A DNA stretch of 64,000 nt from Burkholderia sp. Bp9142 (GCF_003853415.1 NZ_QTPP01000044.1:1-64000), one strand, 5' to 3'. Positions 43,558-52,634 are shown, counted from the first letter of the stretch. The notes: generated from the letters alone by a model not told the origin. A program made the numbers and translations.

Positions 43558-45060
43558 ATGAGCACCACGAACTTTGTCGCCGTCAGCGACACCGTGCGCA
43601 CCTTCGTCGCACGCGACTTCGGCCTTTTCATCGACGGCGCCATGCAGCCCGCGCACTCGGCCGCGCGGCTCGACGTGTACGACCCGGCGACGGGCGAGCG
43701 GCTCGCGACGGTCGCGGATGCCGACGCGCACGACGTCGACCGCGCGGTCGCCAGCGCGAAGCACGCATTCGACACCCGCGTGTGGAGCGGGCTGCGCCCG
43801 GCCGACCGCGAGCGCATCCTGCTGAAGCTCGCCGACCTGATCGAAGCCGACGCCGAAACGCTGGCGCAACTCGAAACGCTGAACCAGGGCAAGTCGATCC
43901 ACGTGTCGCGTGCGATCGAGGTCGGCGCGAGCGTCGAATACGCGCGCTACATGGCCGGCTGGGCGACCAAGATCACCGGCCAGACGCTCGACGTGTCGAT
44001 CCCGTTCCCGCCGGGCGCGCGCTACACGGCCTATACGCGCAAGGAGCCGGTCGGCGTGGTCGCCGCGATCGTGCCGTGGAACTTCCCGCTGATGATCGCG
44101 GTGTGGAAGCTGATTCCGGCGCTCGCGGCCGGCTGCACGATCGTGCTGAAGCCGTCGCCGGAAACGCCGCTCACCGCGCTGCGCCTCGCCGAGCTCGCAC
44201 GCGACGCCGGCGTGCCGCCCGGCGTGTTCAACGTCGTCACGGGCGGCCGCACGTGCGGCGCTGCGCTGTCGAGCCACCCGTCGATCGCGAAGATCTCGTT
44301 CACGGGCTCGACCGCGACCGGCAAGCAGGTCGGCGCGGCGGCCGTGCAGAACATGACGCGCTTCTCGCTCGAGCTTGGCGGCAAGAACCCGATCGTGATG
44401 CTCGACGACGTCGACGTCGCGCAGGCGCTCGACGGCGTCGCGGCCGGCGCGTTCTTCAACCAGGGGCAGGTGTGCGCGGCCGCGTCTCGCATCTACGTGC
44501 ACCGCAGCAGGTTCGCGCAGCTCGCGGATGGCCTCGCGGGCGTCGCGCGGTCGATGAAGCTCGGCGCGGGCCTCGACACGACCGCGCAGATCAACCCGCT
44601 GGTGTCCGCGCACCATCGCGACAAGGTCGTCCAGCACATCGAAGGCGCGCGCCGCGCGGGCCTCACGTTCCTCGCGGGCGGCACGCCGGCCGACGACCTG
44701 CCCGGCTACTACGTGAAGCCGGCCGTGATCGCCGATCCGCATCCGGACAGCGCGATCGTGCGCGACGAAGTGTTCGGCCCGGTGATCGTCGTCGTGCCGT
44801 TCGACGACGCGGCCGACGCGGTGCGGCTCGCGAACGCGTCGCCGTACGGCCTCGCCGCGAGCATCTGGAGCAACGACCTGAAGCGCGTGATGAACCTCGT
44901 GCCGCGGATCGAGGCCGGCACCGTGTGGGTGAACTGTCACATCCCGCTCGACCCGTCGATGCCGTTCGGCGGCTACAAGCAATCGGGCATCGGCCGCGAG
45001 TTCGGCCAGTACGCGATCGAGGGCTTCACCGAAACCAAATCCGTCTGCATCGCGCACTGA
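43558..45060 (+). CDS. NAD-dependent aldehyde dehydrogenase
   Basis: This 500-residue enzyme oxidises an aldehyde to the acid. The catalytic residues are present: Cys306 (FNQGQVCAAAS) and Glu272 (LELGGKNP), plus the PWNFPL and GFTGSTATG-type cofactor region (ISFTGSTATGKQV). It resembles phenylacetaldehyde and amino-aldehyde dehydrogenases (FeaB-like). An in-frame ATG at 43537 adds seven residues. It lies 79 bases before a class III aminotransferase, which would make the aldehyde from an amine, so both belong to one catabolic pathway. Confidence 0.94.
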   Translation: MSTTNFVAVSDTVRTFVARDFGLFIDGAMQPAHSAARLDVYDPATGERLATVADADAHDVDRAVASAKHAFDTRVWSGLRPADRERILLKLADLIEADAETLAQLETLNQGKSIHVSRAIEVGASVEYARYMAGWATKITGQTLDVSIPFPPGARYTAYTRKEPVGVVAAIVPWNFPLMIAVWKLIPALAAGCTIVLKPSPETPLTALRLAELARDAGVPPGVFNVVTGGRTCGAALSSHPSIAKISFTGSTATGKQVGAAAVQNMTRFSLELGGKNPIVMLDDVDVAQALDGVAAGAFFNQGQVCAAASRIYVHRSRFAQLADGLAGVARSMKLGAGLDTTAQINPLVSAHHRDKVVQHIEGARRAGLTFLAGGTPADDLPGYYVKPAVIADPHPDSAIVRDEVFGPVIVVVPFDDAADAVRLANASPYGLAASIWSNDLKRVMNLVPRIEAGTVWVNCHIPLDPSMPFGGYKQSGIGREFGQYAIEGFTETKSVCIAH

Positions 45061-45139
45061 CGCGCGGCGCCAGATCCGGCAACCTCGAACCTCGACCCTG
45101 GGCGATCCAGGTTCAAACGATCCGAAAGTGGAGACTGCA

Positions 45140-46480
45140 ATGAGCTACAACGAAGCGAAGTTCTGGCACCCGATGCTGCACCCGAACGAAATGAAACAGC
45201 GCAAGCCGATCCGCATCGTGCGCGGCGACGGCTGCTACGTGTTCGATGAAACCGGCAGGCAGCTCGTCGACGGCGTCGCGGGCCTGTGGAACGTGAACGT
45301 CGGGCACAACCGCCAGGAAGTGAAGGACGCGATCGTGCGTCAGCTCGACGAACTCGAATACTTCCAGCTGTTCGACGGCATCTCGCATCCGCGCGCGGAA
45401 GAGCTGTCGAAGCAGCTGATCGACATGCTCGAGCCGGAAGGCATGCGCCGCGTGCTGTACAGCTCGGGTGGCTCCGACTCGATCGAGACCGCGCTGAAGA
45501 TCGCACGCCAGTACTGGAAGGTGCGCGGCCAGGCCGACCGCACGAAGTTCATCTCGCTGAAGCAGGGCTATCACGGTACGCACTTCGGCGGCGCGTCGGT
45601 GAACGGCAACACGGTGTTTCGCCGCAACTACGAGCCGAACCTGCCCGGCTGCTTCCACGTCGAGACGCCGTGGCTGTACCGCAACCCGTTCACACAGGAT
45701 CCGGAGGAACTCGGCCGGATCTGCGCGGAAATGCTGGAGCGCGAGATCCAGTTCCAGAGCCCCGACACGGTCGCCGCGTTCATCGCCGAGCCGGTGCAGG
45801 GCGCGGGCGGCGTGATCGTGCCGCCGGCCAACTACTGGCCGCTCGTGCGCGAGGTGTGCGACCGCTACGGCGTGCTGCTGATCGCCGACGAAGTCGTGAC
45901 GGGCTTCGGCCGCAGCGGCAGCCTGTTCGGCAGCCGCGGCTGGGGCGTGCGCCCGGACATCATGTGTCTCGCGAAGGGGATCTCGTCCGGCTACGTGCCG
46001 CTCGGCGCGACGGCCGTGAACGCGCGGATCGAGGACGCGTTCGCCGCGAACGCGGACTTCGGCGGCGCGATCATGCACGGCTACACGTACGCCGGGCACC
46101 CGGTTGCGTGCGCGGCCGCGATCGCGAGCCTCGACATCGTCGTGAAGGAAGACCTGCCGGCGAACGCGGCGAAGCAGGGCGCGTATCTGCTCGAAGCGCT
46201 GCAGTCGTTCCCGCAGCGCTTCGCGGCGGTCGGCGAGGTGCGCGGCAAGGGGTTGATGCTCGCGCTCGACCTCGTCGCGAACAAGCAGACCCGCGAGCCG
46301 ATCGATCCGCTGTCCGGCTATGCGAACGCGGTCGCGGAAGTGGCGCGCGAGCACGGCGTGCTGGTGCGTCCGGTCGGCACGAAGATCATCCTGTCGCCGC
46401 CGCTCGTGATCCAGCGCGCGCAGCTCGACCGGATCGTCGACGCGCTCGCGGCGGGCTTCGAGGCCGTGCCGTTCGCGTGA
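45140..46480 (+). CDS. Class III aminotransferase (omega-amino acid or amine)
   Basis: This 446-residue PLP enzyme removes an amino group from a terminal amine or omega-amino acid, with pyruvate as probable acceptor. The PLP lysine is K279 (CLAKGISSGYVPLG). DEVVTGFGRSG holds the conserved Asp, and GGSDSIETALKIARQYW and GYHGTHFGG are family motifs. GTGGAGACTGCA precedes the ATG. It is followed by a 14-bp perfect hairpin (46518-46561). The pairing with the aldehyde dehydrogenase supports amine degradation; the exact amine cannot be told. Confidence 0.94.
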   Translation: MSYNEAKFWHPMLHPNEMKQRKPIRIVRGDGCYVFDETGRQLVDGVAGLWNVNVGHNRQEVKDAIVRQLDELEYFQLFDGISHPRAEELSKQLIDMLEPEGMRRVLYSSGGSDSIETALKIARQYWKVRGQADRTKFISLKQGYHGTHFGGASVNGNTVFRRNYEPNLPGCFHVETPWLYRNPFTQDPEELGRICAEMLEREIQFQSPDTVAAFIAEPVQGAGGVIVPPANYWPLVREVCDRYGVLLIADEVVTGFGRSGSLFGSRGWGVRPDIMCLAKGISSGYVPLGATAVNARIEDAFAANADFGGAIMHGYTYAGHPVACAAAIASLDIVVKEDLPANAAKQGAYLLEALQSFPQRFAAVGEVRGKGLMLALDLVANKQTREPIDPLSGYANAVAEVAREHGVLVRPVGTKIILSPPLVIQRAQLDRIVDALAAGFEAVPFA

Positions 46481-46517
46481 GGCCGGGACGCCGAAACGCC
46501 GTGATCGCGTGACGACG

Positions 46518-46561
46518 AACCGGCGGTGGCGGTCGGGATAACCCGTTCGCCACCGCCGGTT
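46518..46561 (+). terminator. 14-bp hairpin between aminotransferase and permease genes
   Basis: AACCGGCGGTGGCG (46518-46531) pairs perfectly with CGCCACCGCCGGTT (46548-46561) around a 16-base loop, 38 bases after the aminotransferase stop. Its right edge overlaps the first T of the regulatory box at 46560. It probably ends the aminotransferase transcript. Confidence 0.65.
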
Positions 46562-46604
46562 TGCCGATTTGCGCTATGACCGGATTATTTTGCCTGCGTA
46601 TTTT
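46560..46604 (+). promoter_or_regulatory. Amine-regulon promoter 3 (APC permease)
   Basis: The box TTTGCCGATTTGCGCT (46560-46575), built from two TTTGC units 8 bases apart, is followed by TGACCG (46577-46582), 16 bases, and TATTTT (46599-46604). It is the best copy of the motif and is about 165 bases before the permease start. A terminator-like hairpin abuts it upstream. Confidence 0.5.
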
Positions 46605-46740
46605 TTCGACATCGGATCAGGACTGGATCGACAGGGGCCCGGGGGCCGGCGCGCTGAAGCGCCGCCCAGGGCCGAGCGCGAAGTACGGAAGGAGCGGGCG
46701 CCGCGGCGCCGGCGCCGGCCGAAAAAGGAAGGAGACAAGG

Positions 46741-48243
46741 ATGTCGGAATGGTCTGGAGTGACCGGCGCCGCGGGCGATACGCCCGCCGCTGCGCCGGCT
46801 GAAGCGGGCGGCGGCACGGTGCTGAAGGCGGGCGCGGTCGGTTTTCCGACCGCGCTGGCGAGTGCCGTCGGCCTCATCATGGCAAGCCCGGTGATTCTCA
46901 CCGCGACGTCGGGTTTCGGGATGGGCGGCTGGGCGTTCGCGGTCGCGATGATCATCGCGTTCGTGATGATGCAGGCGCAGGCGACGACGTTCTCCGAAGC
47001 CGCCGCGATGCTGCCGACGGCCGGCTCGGTTTACGATTACCTGTCGTGCGGGCTCGGCCGCTTCTGGGCGATCACCGGCACGATTTCCGCGTATTTCCTC
47101 GTGCACGTGTTCGCCGGTACGGCGGAGACGATCCTGAGCGGCATCATGGCGCTCGTGAACTTCGAGTCGCTGAACGCCGCGCTCGAGAAGCACAACAGCG
47201 CGTGGCTCGTCGGCGTCGGCCTCGTGGTCACGTTCGCGATCACCAACATCATCGGCATCAAGGTGTTCAGCAAGCTCGAGATCGTGCTGACGGCCGGCAT
47301 GTGGCTGTCGCTGATGATCTTCGGGATCCTCGGGCTCGCAGCGGCGCCGGCCGTGCATCTCGACGGCTGGTTCGGCGGCTCGGAAGTCGGCACGTCGGTG
47401 CCGGCCGTGCTGTCGCTGGTCGGGATGGCGATGTTCATGTTCGTCGGCTGCGAGTTCGTCACGCCGCTCGCGCCGGAAATGAAGGCGCCGGGCCGCACGA
47501 TTCCGCGCGCGATGGCGCTCGGCCTCGTCGGCGTCGCGATCTGCATGTTCCTGTACGGCGCGGCGATCCGCCGCCAGGTCGCGAACGTGCCGGTCAGCCC
47601 GGACGGCCTCACGCACCTGCTCGACACGCCGGGCGCGATTCCCGCGTTCGCGCTGCAGGTGCTTGGGCCCTTCGGCCGCGTCTGGTTCGGCATCGCGTTC
47701 CTGTGCGCGGGCGCCGCGACGATCAACACGCTGATGGCCGGGCTACCGCGCATCCTGTACGGGATGGCGATCGACGGCGCGCTGCCGCGCTGCTTCGCGT
47801 ACCTGCATCCGCGCTTCAAGACGCCGGTGGTCGGCATCGTCGCGGCGGCGGTCGTGCCGATCTTCCATGCTTGGCTGATCAACGGCAACCTCGACAGCAT
47901 CCTGCACCTCGTGCTCGCCGCGACCTGCGCGTGGGGCACCGCGTATCTGCTCGTCACCGCGTCGGTCGTGATGCTGCGCATCCGGCGCCCGAGCCTGCCA
48001 CGCCCGTACCGTTCGCCGCTGTTCCCGCTGCCGCAGATCGTGTCGAGCGTCGGCATCGTGCTCGCGATCTGGTACATCACGCCGCCCGGCATGAACGCGC
48101 GCGACATCTACGTGCCGTTCGGCGCGATGCTCGGGCTCACCGCGCTGTACGCGCTGTTCTGGACGGTCGTCGTGCAGCGCCGGCATCCGTTCAAGCCGGT
48201 GCCGGTGGAAGAAGTGCTGCGCAACGAGCACGTCGCGTCGTGA
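46741..48243 (+). CDS. APC-family amino acid/amine permease
   Basis: This 500-residue transporter has 12 predicted membrane helices, beginning VGFPTALASAVGLIMASPVIL (about 32-52). It belongs to the amino acid-polyamine-organocation superfamily; FVGCEFVTPLAPEMKAPGRTIPRA is a typical segment before helix 6. GGAAGGAGACAAGG lies directly before the ATG. It probably imports the amine degraded by the upstream enzymes. It overlaps the downstream DUF3156 gene by four bases (GTGA). Confidence 0.93.
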   Translation: MSEWSGVTGAAGDTPAAAPAEAGGGTVLKAGAVGFPTALASAVGLIMASPVILTATSGFGMGGWAFAVAMIIAFVMMQAQATTFSEAAAMLPTAGSVYDYLSCGLGRFWAITGTISAYFLVHVFAGTAETILSGIMALVNFESLNAALEKHNSAWLVGVGLVVTFAITNIIGIKVFSKLEIVLTAGMWLSLMIFGILGLAAAPAVHLDGWFGGSEVGTSVPAVLSLVGMAMFMFVGCEFVTPLAPEMKAPGRTIPRAMALGLVGVAICMFLYGAAIRRQVANVPVSPDGLTHLLDTPGAIPAFALQVLGPFGRVWFGIAFLCAGAATINTLMAGLPRILYGMAIDGALPRCFAYLHPRFKTPVVGIVAAAVVPIFHAWLINGNLDSILHLVLAATCAWGTAYLLVTASVVMLRIRRPSLPRPYRSPLFPLPQIVSSVGIVLAIWYITPPGMNARDIYVPFGAMLGLTALYALFWTVVVQRRHPFKPVPVEEVLRNEHVAS

Positions 48244-48830
48244 GGCTCGCATTCGCCCGGTGGCGCGCGGCGCCCGACTCACCGCCGCCCGGCCACCGGC
48301 CCGGCGCGATCGCCGCGCGCGTGCTGGCTGACCTCGGTGCGGTGCGCGAGGCGGACGGCGAGGTCAGCGAACCCACGGTCCGGCTGCCGAACGGCGTGCG
48401 CGTGAGCATCGACGAACGCGTCGACCGTCAGTTCCTGATGCATACGGTCAGCGTGCAGGTGTCGATCAACGCGGACGGTCCGGCCGGGCAGGGCGTTGCA
48501 CGCGTGCTGCAGACCGGCTGGCTGCGGCGCACCGGCGTCGCGGCGGAGCCCGCACCGGGATGCGACCCCGGATTCGTGCGGATGGTGGCCGCGCTCGTCG
48601 CCGATTCGTCACTTGCCGGCGCGCTCCGCCCGCTGCACCTGACCGACTGCACGATCGCCGCGCGCGACGGGCGCTGGACGCTCGCCGTCGTGCCGTTCGG
48701 CGGCAGCGAGGTCGTGAACCGGATGCCGTCGTTTCGCCGCTACGTTCGCCTGACCGGCGAGCAGGCCGCCGCGCTGTCGGCGGCCTGTCTTGCATTCGAA
48801 ACCGCACTACGCGGAATTTTGCGGGGGTAA
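48240..48830 (+). CDS. DUF3156-like protein coupled to the permease
   Basis: This 196-residue soluble protein starts with GTG overlapping the permease stop. From memory it matches DUF3156, an uncharacterised family found beside APC permeases in Pseudomonas and Burkholderia. Landmarks are LMHTVSVQVSINADG and VVPFGGSEVVNRMPSFRRYVRLT. The translational coupling suggests it helps the permease or the first catabolic step. No catalytic motif is visible. Confidence 0.8.
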   Translation: MRLAFARWRAAPDSPPPGHRPGAIAARVLADLGAVREADGEVSEPTVRLPNGVRVSIDERVDRQFLMHTVSVQVSINADGPAGQGVARVLQTGWLRRTGVAAEPAPGCDPGFVRMVAALVADSSLAGALRPLHLTDCTIAARDGRWTLAVVPFGGSEVVNRMPSFRRYVRLTGEQAAALSAACLAFETALRGILRG

Positions 48831-48889
48831 GCTGTGGCGTTGCGCGCCGTGCGGCCGCAGCGTGGATCAGGGTTTTACCGGAGATGCCG

Positions 48890-49828
48890 ATGCTGTTCCA
48901 GTCACGCTCACACGAAGACGTGCATGACCACGGGCTCGCGATCGCGGGTTGGCATCAGGTCTACCGCCAGATGACGCCGGGCCGGTTCAGGGGCACCGTC
49001 ACGCAGGTGCTGTACGACGATTTCCATTTCTTCCGCGAGACGACCAACCGGCGTGTCGCGCAAACCGGTCTCGCGCCGGCGGGGCGCACGTCGCTCGCGG
49101 TGCCGTTGTCGGTGCCGCTCGCCGGCACGTTCCAGGGCCAGCCGGTCGACGGCTATGCGCTGCTCGCGCTGCGCGCCGGCGAGGATTTCGAATTCCATAC
49201 GCCGGAAGGGATGGGGCTGGTCGGGATCAGCGCCGCGTCGGACATGATCGACGAGCTGTGCGAAGCCGAGTTCGGCGCGGCCGGCGCGCGCAAGCTGCGG
49301 CACGTCACGCGGCTGTCGGACGCGCAGGGCGTCGCGCTCGGCGCGCGGCTGTCGTCGCTGATCGACGATGCGCAGCGCAATCCCGGCTGTCTCGAATACG
49401 CGGCCACCCGCAAGATGTTCCGCGACGCGATGCTCGGCATGTTCCTCGATGCGCTCGACCAGGGCATCGGCGTCGAGCGCCGCGACATCACGCACGCCAC
49501 CTACAGCGATATCGTCAGCCGGTGCGAGAAACACCTGCGCGACCGGCCCGAGGAACCCGTCACCGTGCTCGAACTGTGCCGCGCGCTGCGCTGCAGCCGC
49601 CGCACGCTGCAGACGAGCTTCCAGCGCGTCGCCGACGTCACGCCCGTCGGCTATCTGCGCACGATCCGGCTGAACGCGGTGCGGCGCCTGCTGCGCACCA
49701 CTTCCGGCCAGCAACTCGGCGTCGGCGAGGCCGCCGCGAGCTGGGGCTTCACGCATCTCGGCTATTTCGCGCGCGAGTATCGCGACCTGTTCGGCGAGCT
49801 GCCGTCGCAAACCTTGCGCCCCGAATGA
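48890..49828 (+). CDS. AraC-family regulator of the amine module
   Basis: This 312-residue regulator has an N-terminal domain like those of EutR/FeaR-type proteins (HQVYRQMTPGRFRGTVTQVLYDDF) and a C-terminal AraC HTH pair (about 205-305, VLELCRALRCSRRTLQTSFQRVADVTPVGYL). The ATG at 48890 was preferred over the ATG six bases upstream because CCGGAGATGCCG is then correctly spaced. It follows the permease-DUF3156 pair and could bind the shared promoter box; the LuxR protein is the alternative. Confidence 0.92.
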   Translation: MLFQSRSHEDVHDHGLAIAGWHQVYRQMTPGRFRGTVTQVLYDDFHFFRETTNRRVAQTGLAPAGRTSLAVPLSVPLAGTFQGQPVDGYALLALRAGEDFEFHTPEGMGLVGISAASDMIDELCEAEFGAAGARKLRHVTRLSDAQGVALGARLSSLIDDAQRNPGCLEYAATRKMFRDAMLGMFLDALDQGIGVERRDITHATYSDIVSRCEKHLRDRPEEPVTVLELCRALRCSRRTLQTSFQRVADVTPVGYLRTIRLNAVRRLLRTTSGQQLGVGEAAASWGFTHLGYFAREYRDLFGELPSQTLRPE

Positions 49829-49839
49829 CGTCTTCGCGC

Positions 49840-49867
49840 CGCGACGGCGCCGCCGGGCGCCGTCGCG
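49840..49867 (+). terminator. 12-bp perfect hairpin after the AraC gene
   Basis: CGCGACGGCGCC (49840-49851) pairs perfectly with GGCGCCGTCGCG (49856-49867) around a 4-base loop, 12 bases after the AraC stop. There is no T-run, but the stem is very stable. It separates the AraC and porin transcription units. Confidence 0.6.
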
Positions 49868-49888
49868 TGTCGCCCGTTCGCTTCACCG

Positions 49889-49933
49889 TTTGCTGATTTG
49901 GGATAGAGGTCCCGAATTTTCGCTGGATAGAGT
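49889..49933 (+). promoter_or_regulatory. Amine-regulon promoter 4 (porin)
   Basis: The box TTTGCTGATTTGGGAT (49889-49904) is followed by TAGAGG, 18 bases and TAGAGT (49928-49933), about 66 bases before the porin ATG. GGATAGAG occurs twice in direct repeat (49901 and 49925). The box matches promoter 3 at 13 of 16 positions. Confidence 0.45.
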
Positions 49934-49999
49934 CCTGTCAGCCATATCGACAACTCCATCGGTTTGCACTGCGAATCGATGACAACAGAGGGACGGGAC

Positions 50000-51208
50000 A
50001 TGAAGATCGGACGACGACTGGCCGCGGCGGCGGCCACGCTGGGTTGCATGCACGCCCACGCGCAGACCTCCGGCAGCGTGACGCTGTACGGCACCGTGGA
50101 TACCGGCATCATCTATTCGACGAACCAGCAGTTCACGCGCGCCGACGGCAGCACGGGCGGCGGCCATGCATGGCAGATGGGCGGCGGCAACCTCGTGCCG
50201 TCGCGTTTCGGGTTCCAGGGCGCGGAGCCGCTCGGTGGCGGCCTCAATGCGGTGTTTTCGCTCGAGCAGCAGTTCCTGTCCGCGAACGGGCAGGCGCTGC
50301 AGGGCGGCACCGCGTTCAGCCGGCAGGCGTGGGTCGGGCTGCGCCAGGACGGGATCGGCACGCTCGGCCTCGGACGCCAATACGATTCGTACACGGACAT
50401 GCTCGGCGCGTACGTGTCGAGCAACAACTGGGCGACGCCGTACGGCTCGCACCTCGGCGACGTCGACAACCTGAACGCCGCGTTCAACTTCAACAACGCG
50501 GTGAAGTTCACCAGCGCGGACTTCAACGGCCTGACGTTCGGCGGCACGTTCAGCTTCGGCGGGCAGGCCGGCGACTTTTCCGCGAAGCGCGGCTATGCGG
50601 TCGCGGCGACCTACACCCGCGCGCCGGTCGCGTTCTCGGTCGGCTATCTCGACCTGCACCAGCCGCTCGATGCGGCGCTCGGCGGCGCGAGCGGCTATAT
50701 CGGCGACTTCGCGTGCAGCAACCCGGGCGCGATGTATTGCCTGCTGCAGGACGCCGGCTCGATGCGCGCGTTCGGCGCGGGCGGCTCGGTGACGCTCGGC
50801 GCGGCGACGGTCGCGCTGACCTACACCCACACGCGCCTCGGCGACAGCCGTTATTTCTCGACCGGCGCGCAGCCGCGCACGCAGGCGTTCACGTTCGACA
50901 TCGGCGAGCTGAACGTCACGTACCTGTTCACGCCCGCGCTGCAGGGCGGTGTCGCGTACATCTTCAACGCCGCGCATACCGACGGGCGCGGCACGACGCG
51001 CTTCCATCAGGTCAACGTCGGCACGAACTACAGCCTGTCGAAGCGCACCGCGCTGTATGCGGTCGCGATCGGCCAGATCGCGAGCGGCACGGGGCTCGGC
51101 ACCGACGCGAACGGCAATGCGGCGAACTACGCGCAGATCCCGGTGCTCGCGAACAGCAATTCGAGCCGGCAACTCGCGGTGATGGCCGGGATTCGCGTGA
51201 ACTTCTGA
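50000..51208 (+). CDS. Gram-negative porin (Burkholderia Omp38/OpcP type)
   Basis: This 402-residue outer-membrane porin has a signal peptide ending in HAHAQ (about 1-22) and starts its barrel with SVTLYGTVDTGIIYS, the family hallmark. The GRQYDSYTDMLG loop-3 region (about 125) and the final strand RQLAVMAGIRVNF with terminal Phe are present. It forms a trimer that lets small solutes through. A box like those of the upstream amine genes precedes it, so it may be the module's outer-membrane entry point. Confidence 0.93.
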   Translation: MKIGRRLAAAAATLGCMHAHAQTSGSVTLYGTVDTGIIYSTNQQFTRADGSTGGGHAWQMGGGNLVPSRFGFQGAEPLGGGLNAVFSLEQQFLSANGQALQGGTAFSRQAWVGLRQDGIGTLGLGRQYDSYTDMLGAYVSSNNWATPYGSHLGDVDNLNAAFNFNNAVKFTSADFNGLTFGGTFSFGGQAGDFSAKRGYAVAATYTRAPVAFSVGYLDLHQPLDAALGGASGYIGDFACSNPGAMYCLLQDAGSMRAFGAGGSVTLGAATVALTYTHTRLGDSRYFSTGAQPRTQAFTFDIGELNVTYLFTPALQGGVAYIFNAAHTDGRGTTRFHQVNVGTNYSLSKRTALYAVAIGQIASGTGLGTDANGNAANYAQIPVLANSNSSRQLAVMAGIRVNF

Positions 51209-51334
51209 CGGCATGCGTGGGCTGACACGGGCGGGGCGGCCGGCCGCGATGGCGGCCGATCCCGCCGCGTGCCACAAATTCTTAACGATCGACGTGAACA
51301 ATGGCGTTCGCTTCAGGCCGCCAGAAGCGCCGCC

Positions 51335-51358
51335 CGCGTTGCACACGTGTGCAACGCG
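51335..51358. promoter_or_regulatory. 24-bp perfect palindrome, probable LacI operator
   Basis: The half-site CGCGTTGCACAC is followed immediately by its exact inverse, with a central CG as in LacI-family operators. It ends 38 bases before the binding-protein start at 51396, and a LacI gene is encoded just after the importer genes. Confidence 0.7.
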
Positions 51359-51395
51359 AGGCCGACCCGCCACCACGCCGATCGAGAGAGACCTC

Positions 51396-52634
51396 ATGAC
51401 CCTGCTGAGCCGCCTGCGCGCGCTGTCCGCCGCCGTTGCGCTGTCCCTTGCCGCCTCGCATGCCTTTGCCGCGGATCTCGTCATCGCGGGCCGCGACGAC
51501 ATCTACGGCAAGGGGCTGGCCGACGCCGTCGCCGGCTTCACCAAGCTGCATCCGGGCACCGACATCGAGCTGCTCAAGCTGCCGAACGCGAACCTGTACC
51601 AGAAGATGAAGCTGTCGATGCGCGAAGGCACCGGCACGTACGACCTCGTGATGATGGACGACACGTGGGCGCCCGAATTCATCGGCAACGGCTGGCTGAA
51701 GCCGCTGCCGGCGTCGCTCGCGGACGCCGATCTCGTGCCGTCGGCGGTCGCGCTCGGCCGCAACGCCGCAGGCGCGCTGTATGCGCTGCCGATCGTCGGC
51801 AACGTCGAGATGTTCGCTTACCGGAAGGATCTGCTCGCGAAATACAAGCTGCAGCCGCCGCGCAACTGGGACGACGTGCTGAAGATCGCGCAGACCGTCG
51901 GCGGCGCGGACAAGAGCGTGTCGGGTGTCGTGTTCCGCGGCACCAAGGGCAACCCGGTCGTGACGGGCTTCCTGCCGATCCTGTGGGCCTACGGCGGCGA
52001 CGTGTTCGACCGTGCGGGCAACGTGACGATCGATTCGCGCGAGTCGCAGGCCGCGCTGAAGACTTTCCTCGCGCTGAAGGCCTCCGCACCGAAGGACGTC
52101 GACGTGTACGGTGCCGCCGAAGTGCGCGACGCGCTGCAGCGCGGCACCGCCGCGCAGTCGATCGAGGTGTGGCCGGCGTGGATTCCGGCGCTCGACGATC
52201 CGAAGCAGTCGCGCGTGGTCGGGCAGATCGCGCTGCAGCCGCCGCCCGGACAGACGGCCGGCCCGGCGCCGATGCTCGGCATCTGGCAGATGGGCATTCC
52301 GAAGGATGCGCCGCATGCGAAGCTCGCGCAGGACTTCCTGGCCTACCTGACCGCACGCGACACGCAAACGCGCCTCGCGGGGATCGGCATTCCGCCGACG
52401 CGCCGCAGCGTGTTCGCCGATCCGGCGCTGGTGCGCCAGTACCGCTGGTACCCCGATCAGCTGAAGGCGCTCGAGGCCGGCCGTGCGCGGCCGCGCGTGA
52501 AGGACTGGCAGCAGGTCGAGAGCATTCTCGGCGACCAGCTGCAGCTCGCGCTGACCGGGCAGGCCGCACCCGACGCCGCGCTGCGCCAGGCGCAGCAGAA
52601 GATCGCGCAGGCGATGGCCGCGGCCGGCAAGTGA
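51396..52634 (+). CDS. Carbohydrate-type ABC importer, substrate-binding protein
   Basis: This 412-residue periplasmic binding protein belongs to the extracellular sugar-binding (UgpB/MalE-like) family. A signal peptide ends in SHAFAA (about 25-26). The mature protein starts DLVIAGRDDIYGKGLADAVAGF, and the hinge region includes YDLVMMDDTWAPEFI. GAGAGAGACCTC precedes the ATG. It begins an operon with two permeases. The substrate is unknown; glycerol phosphodiesters or sugars are likely, given the neighbouring PI-PLC-like gene. Confidence 0.92.
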   Translation: MTLLSRLRALSAAVALSLAASHAFAADLVIAGRDDIYGKGLADAVAGFTKLHPGTDIELLKLPNANLYQKMKLSMREGTGTYDLVMMDDTWAPEFIGNGWLKPLPASLADADLVPSAVALGRNAAGALYALPIVGNVEMFAYRKDLLAKYKLQPPRNWDDVLKIAQTVGGADKSVSGVVFRGTKGNPVVTGFLPILWAYGGDVFDRAGNVTIDSRESQAALKTFLALKASAPKDVDVYGAAEVRDALQRGTAAQSIEVWPAWIPALDDPKQSRVVGQIALQPPPGQTAGPAPMLGIWQMGIPKDAPHAKLAQDFLAYLTARDTQTRLAGIGIPPTRRSVFADPALVRQYRWYPDQLKALEAGRARPRVKDWQQVESILGDQLQLALTGQAAPDAALRQAQQKIAQAMAAAGK

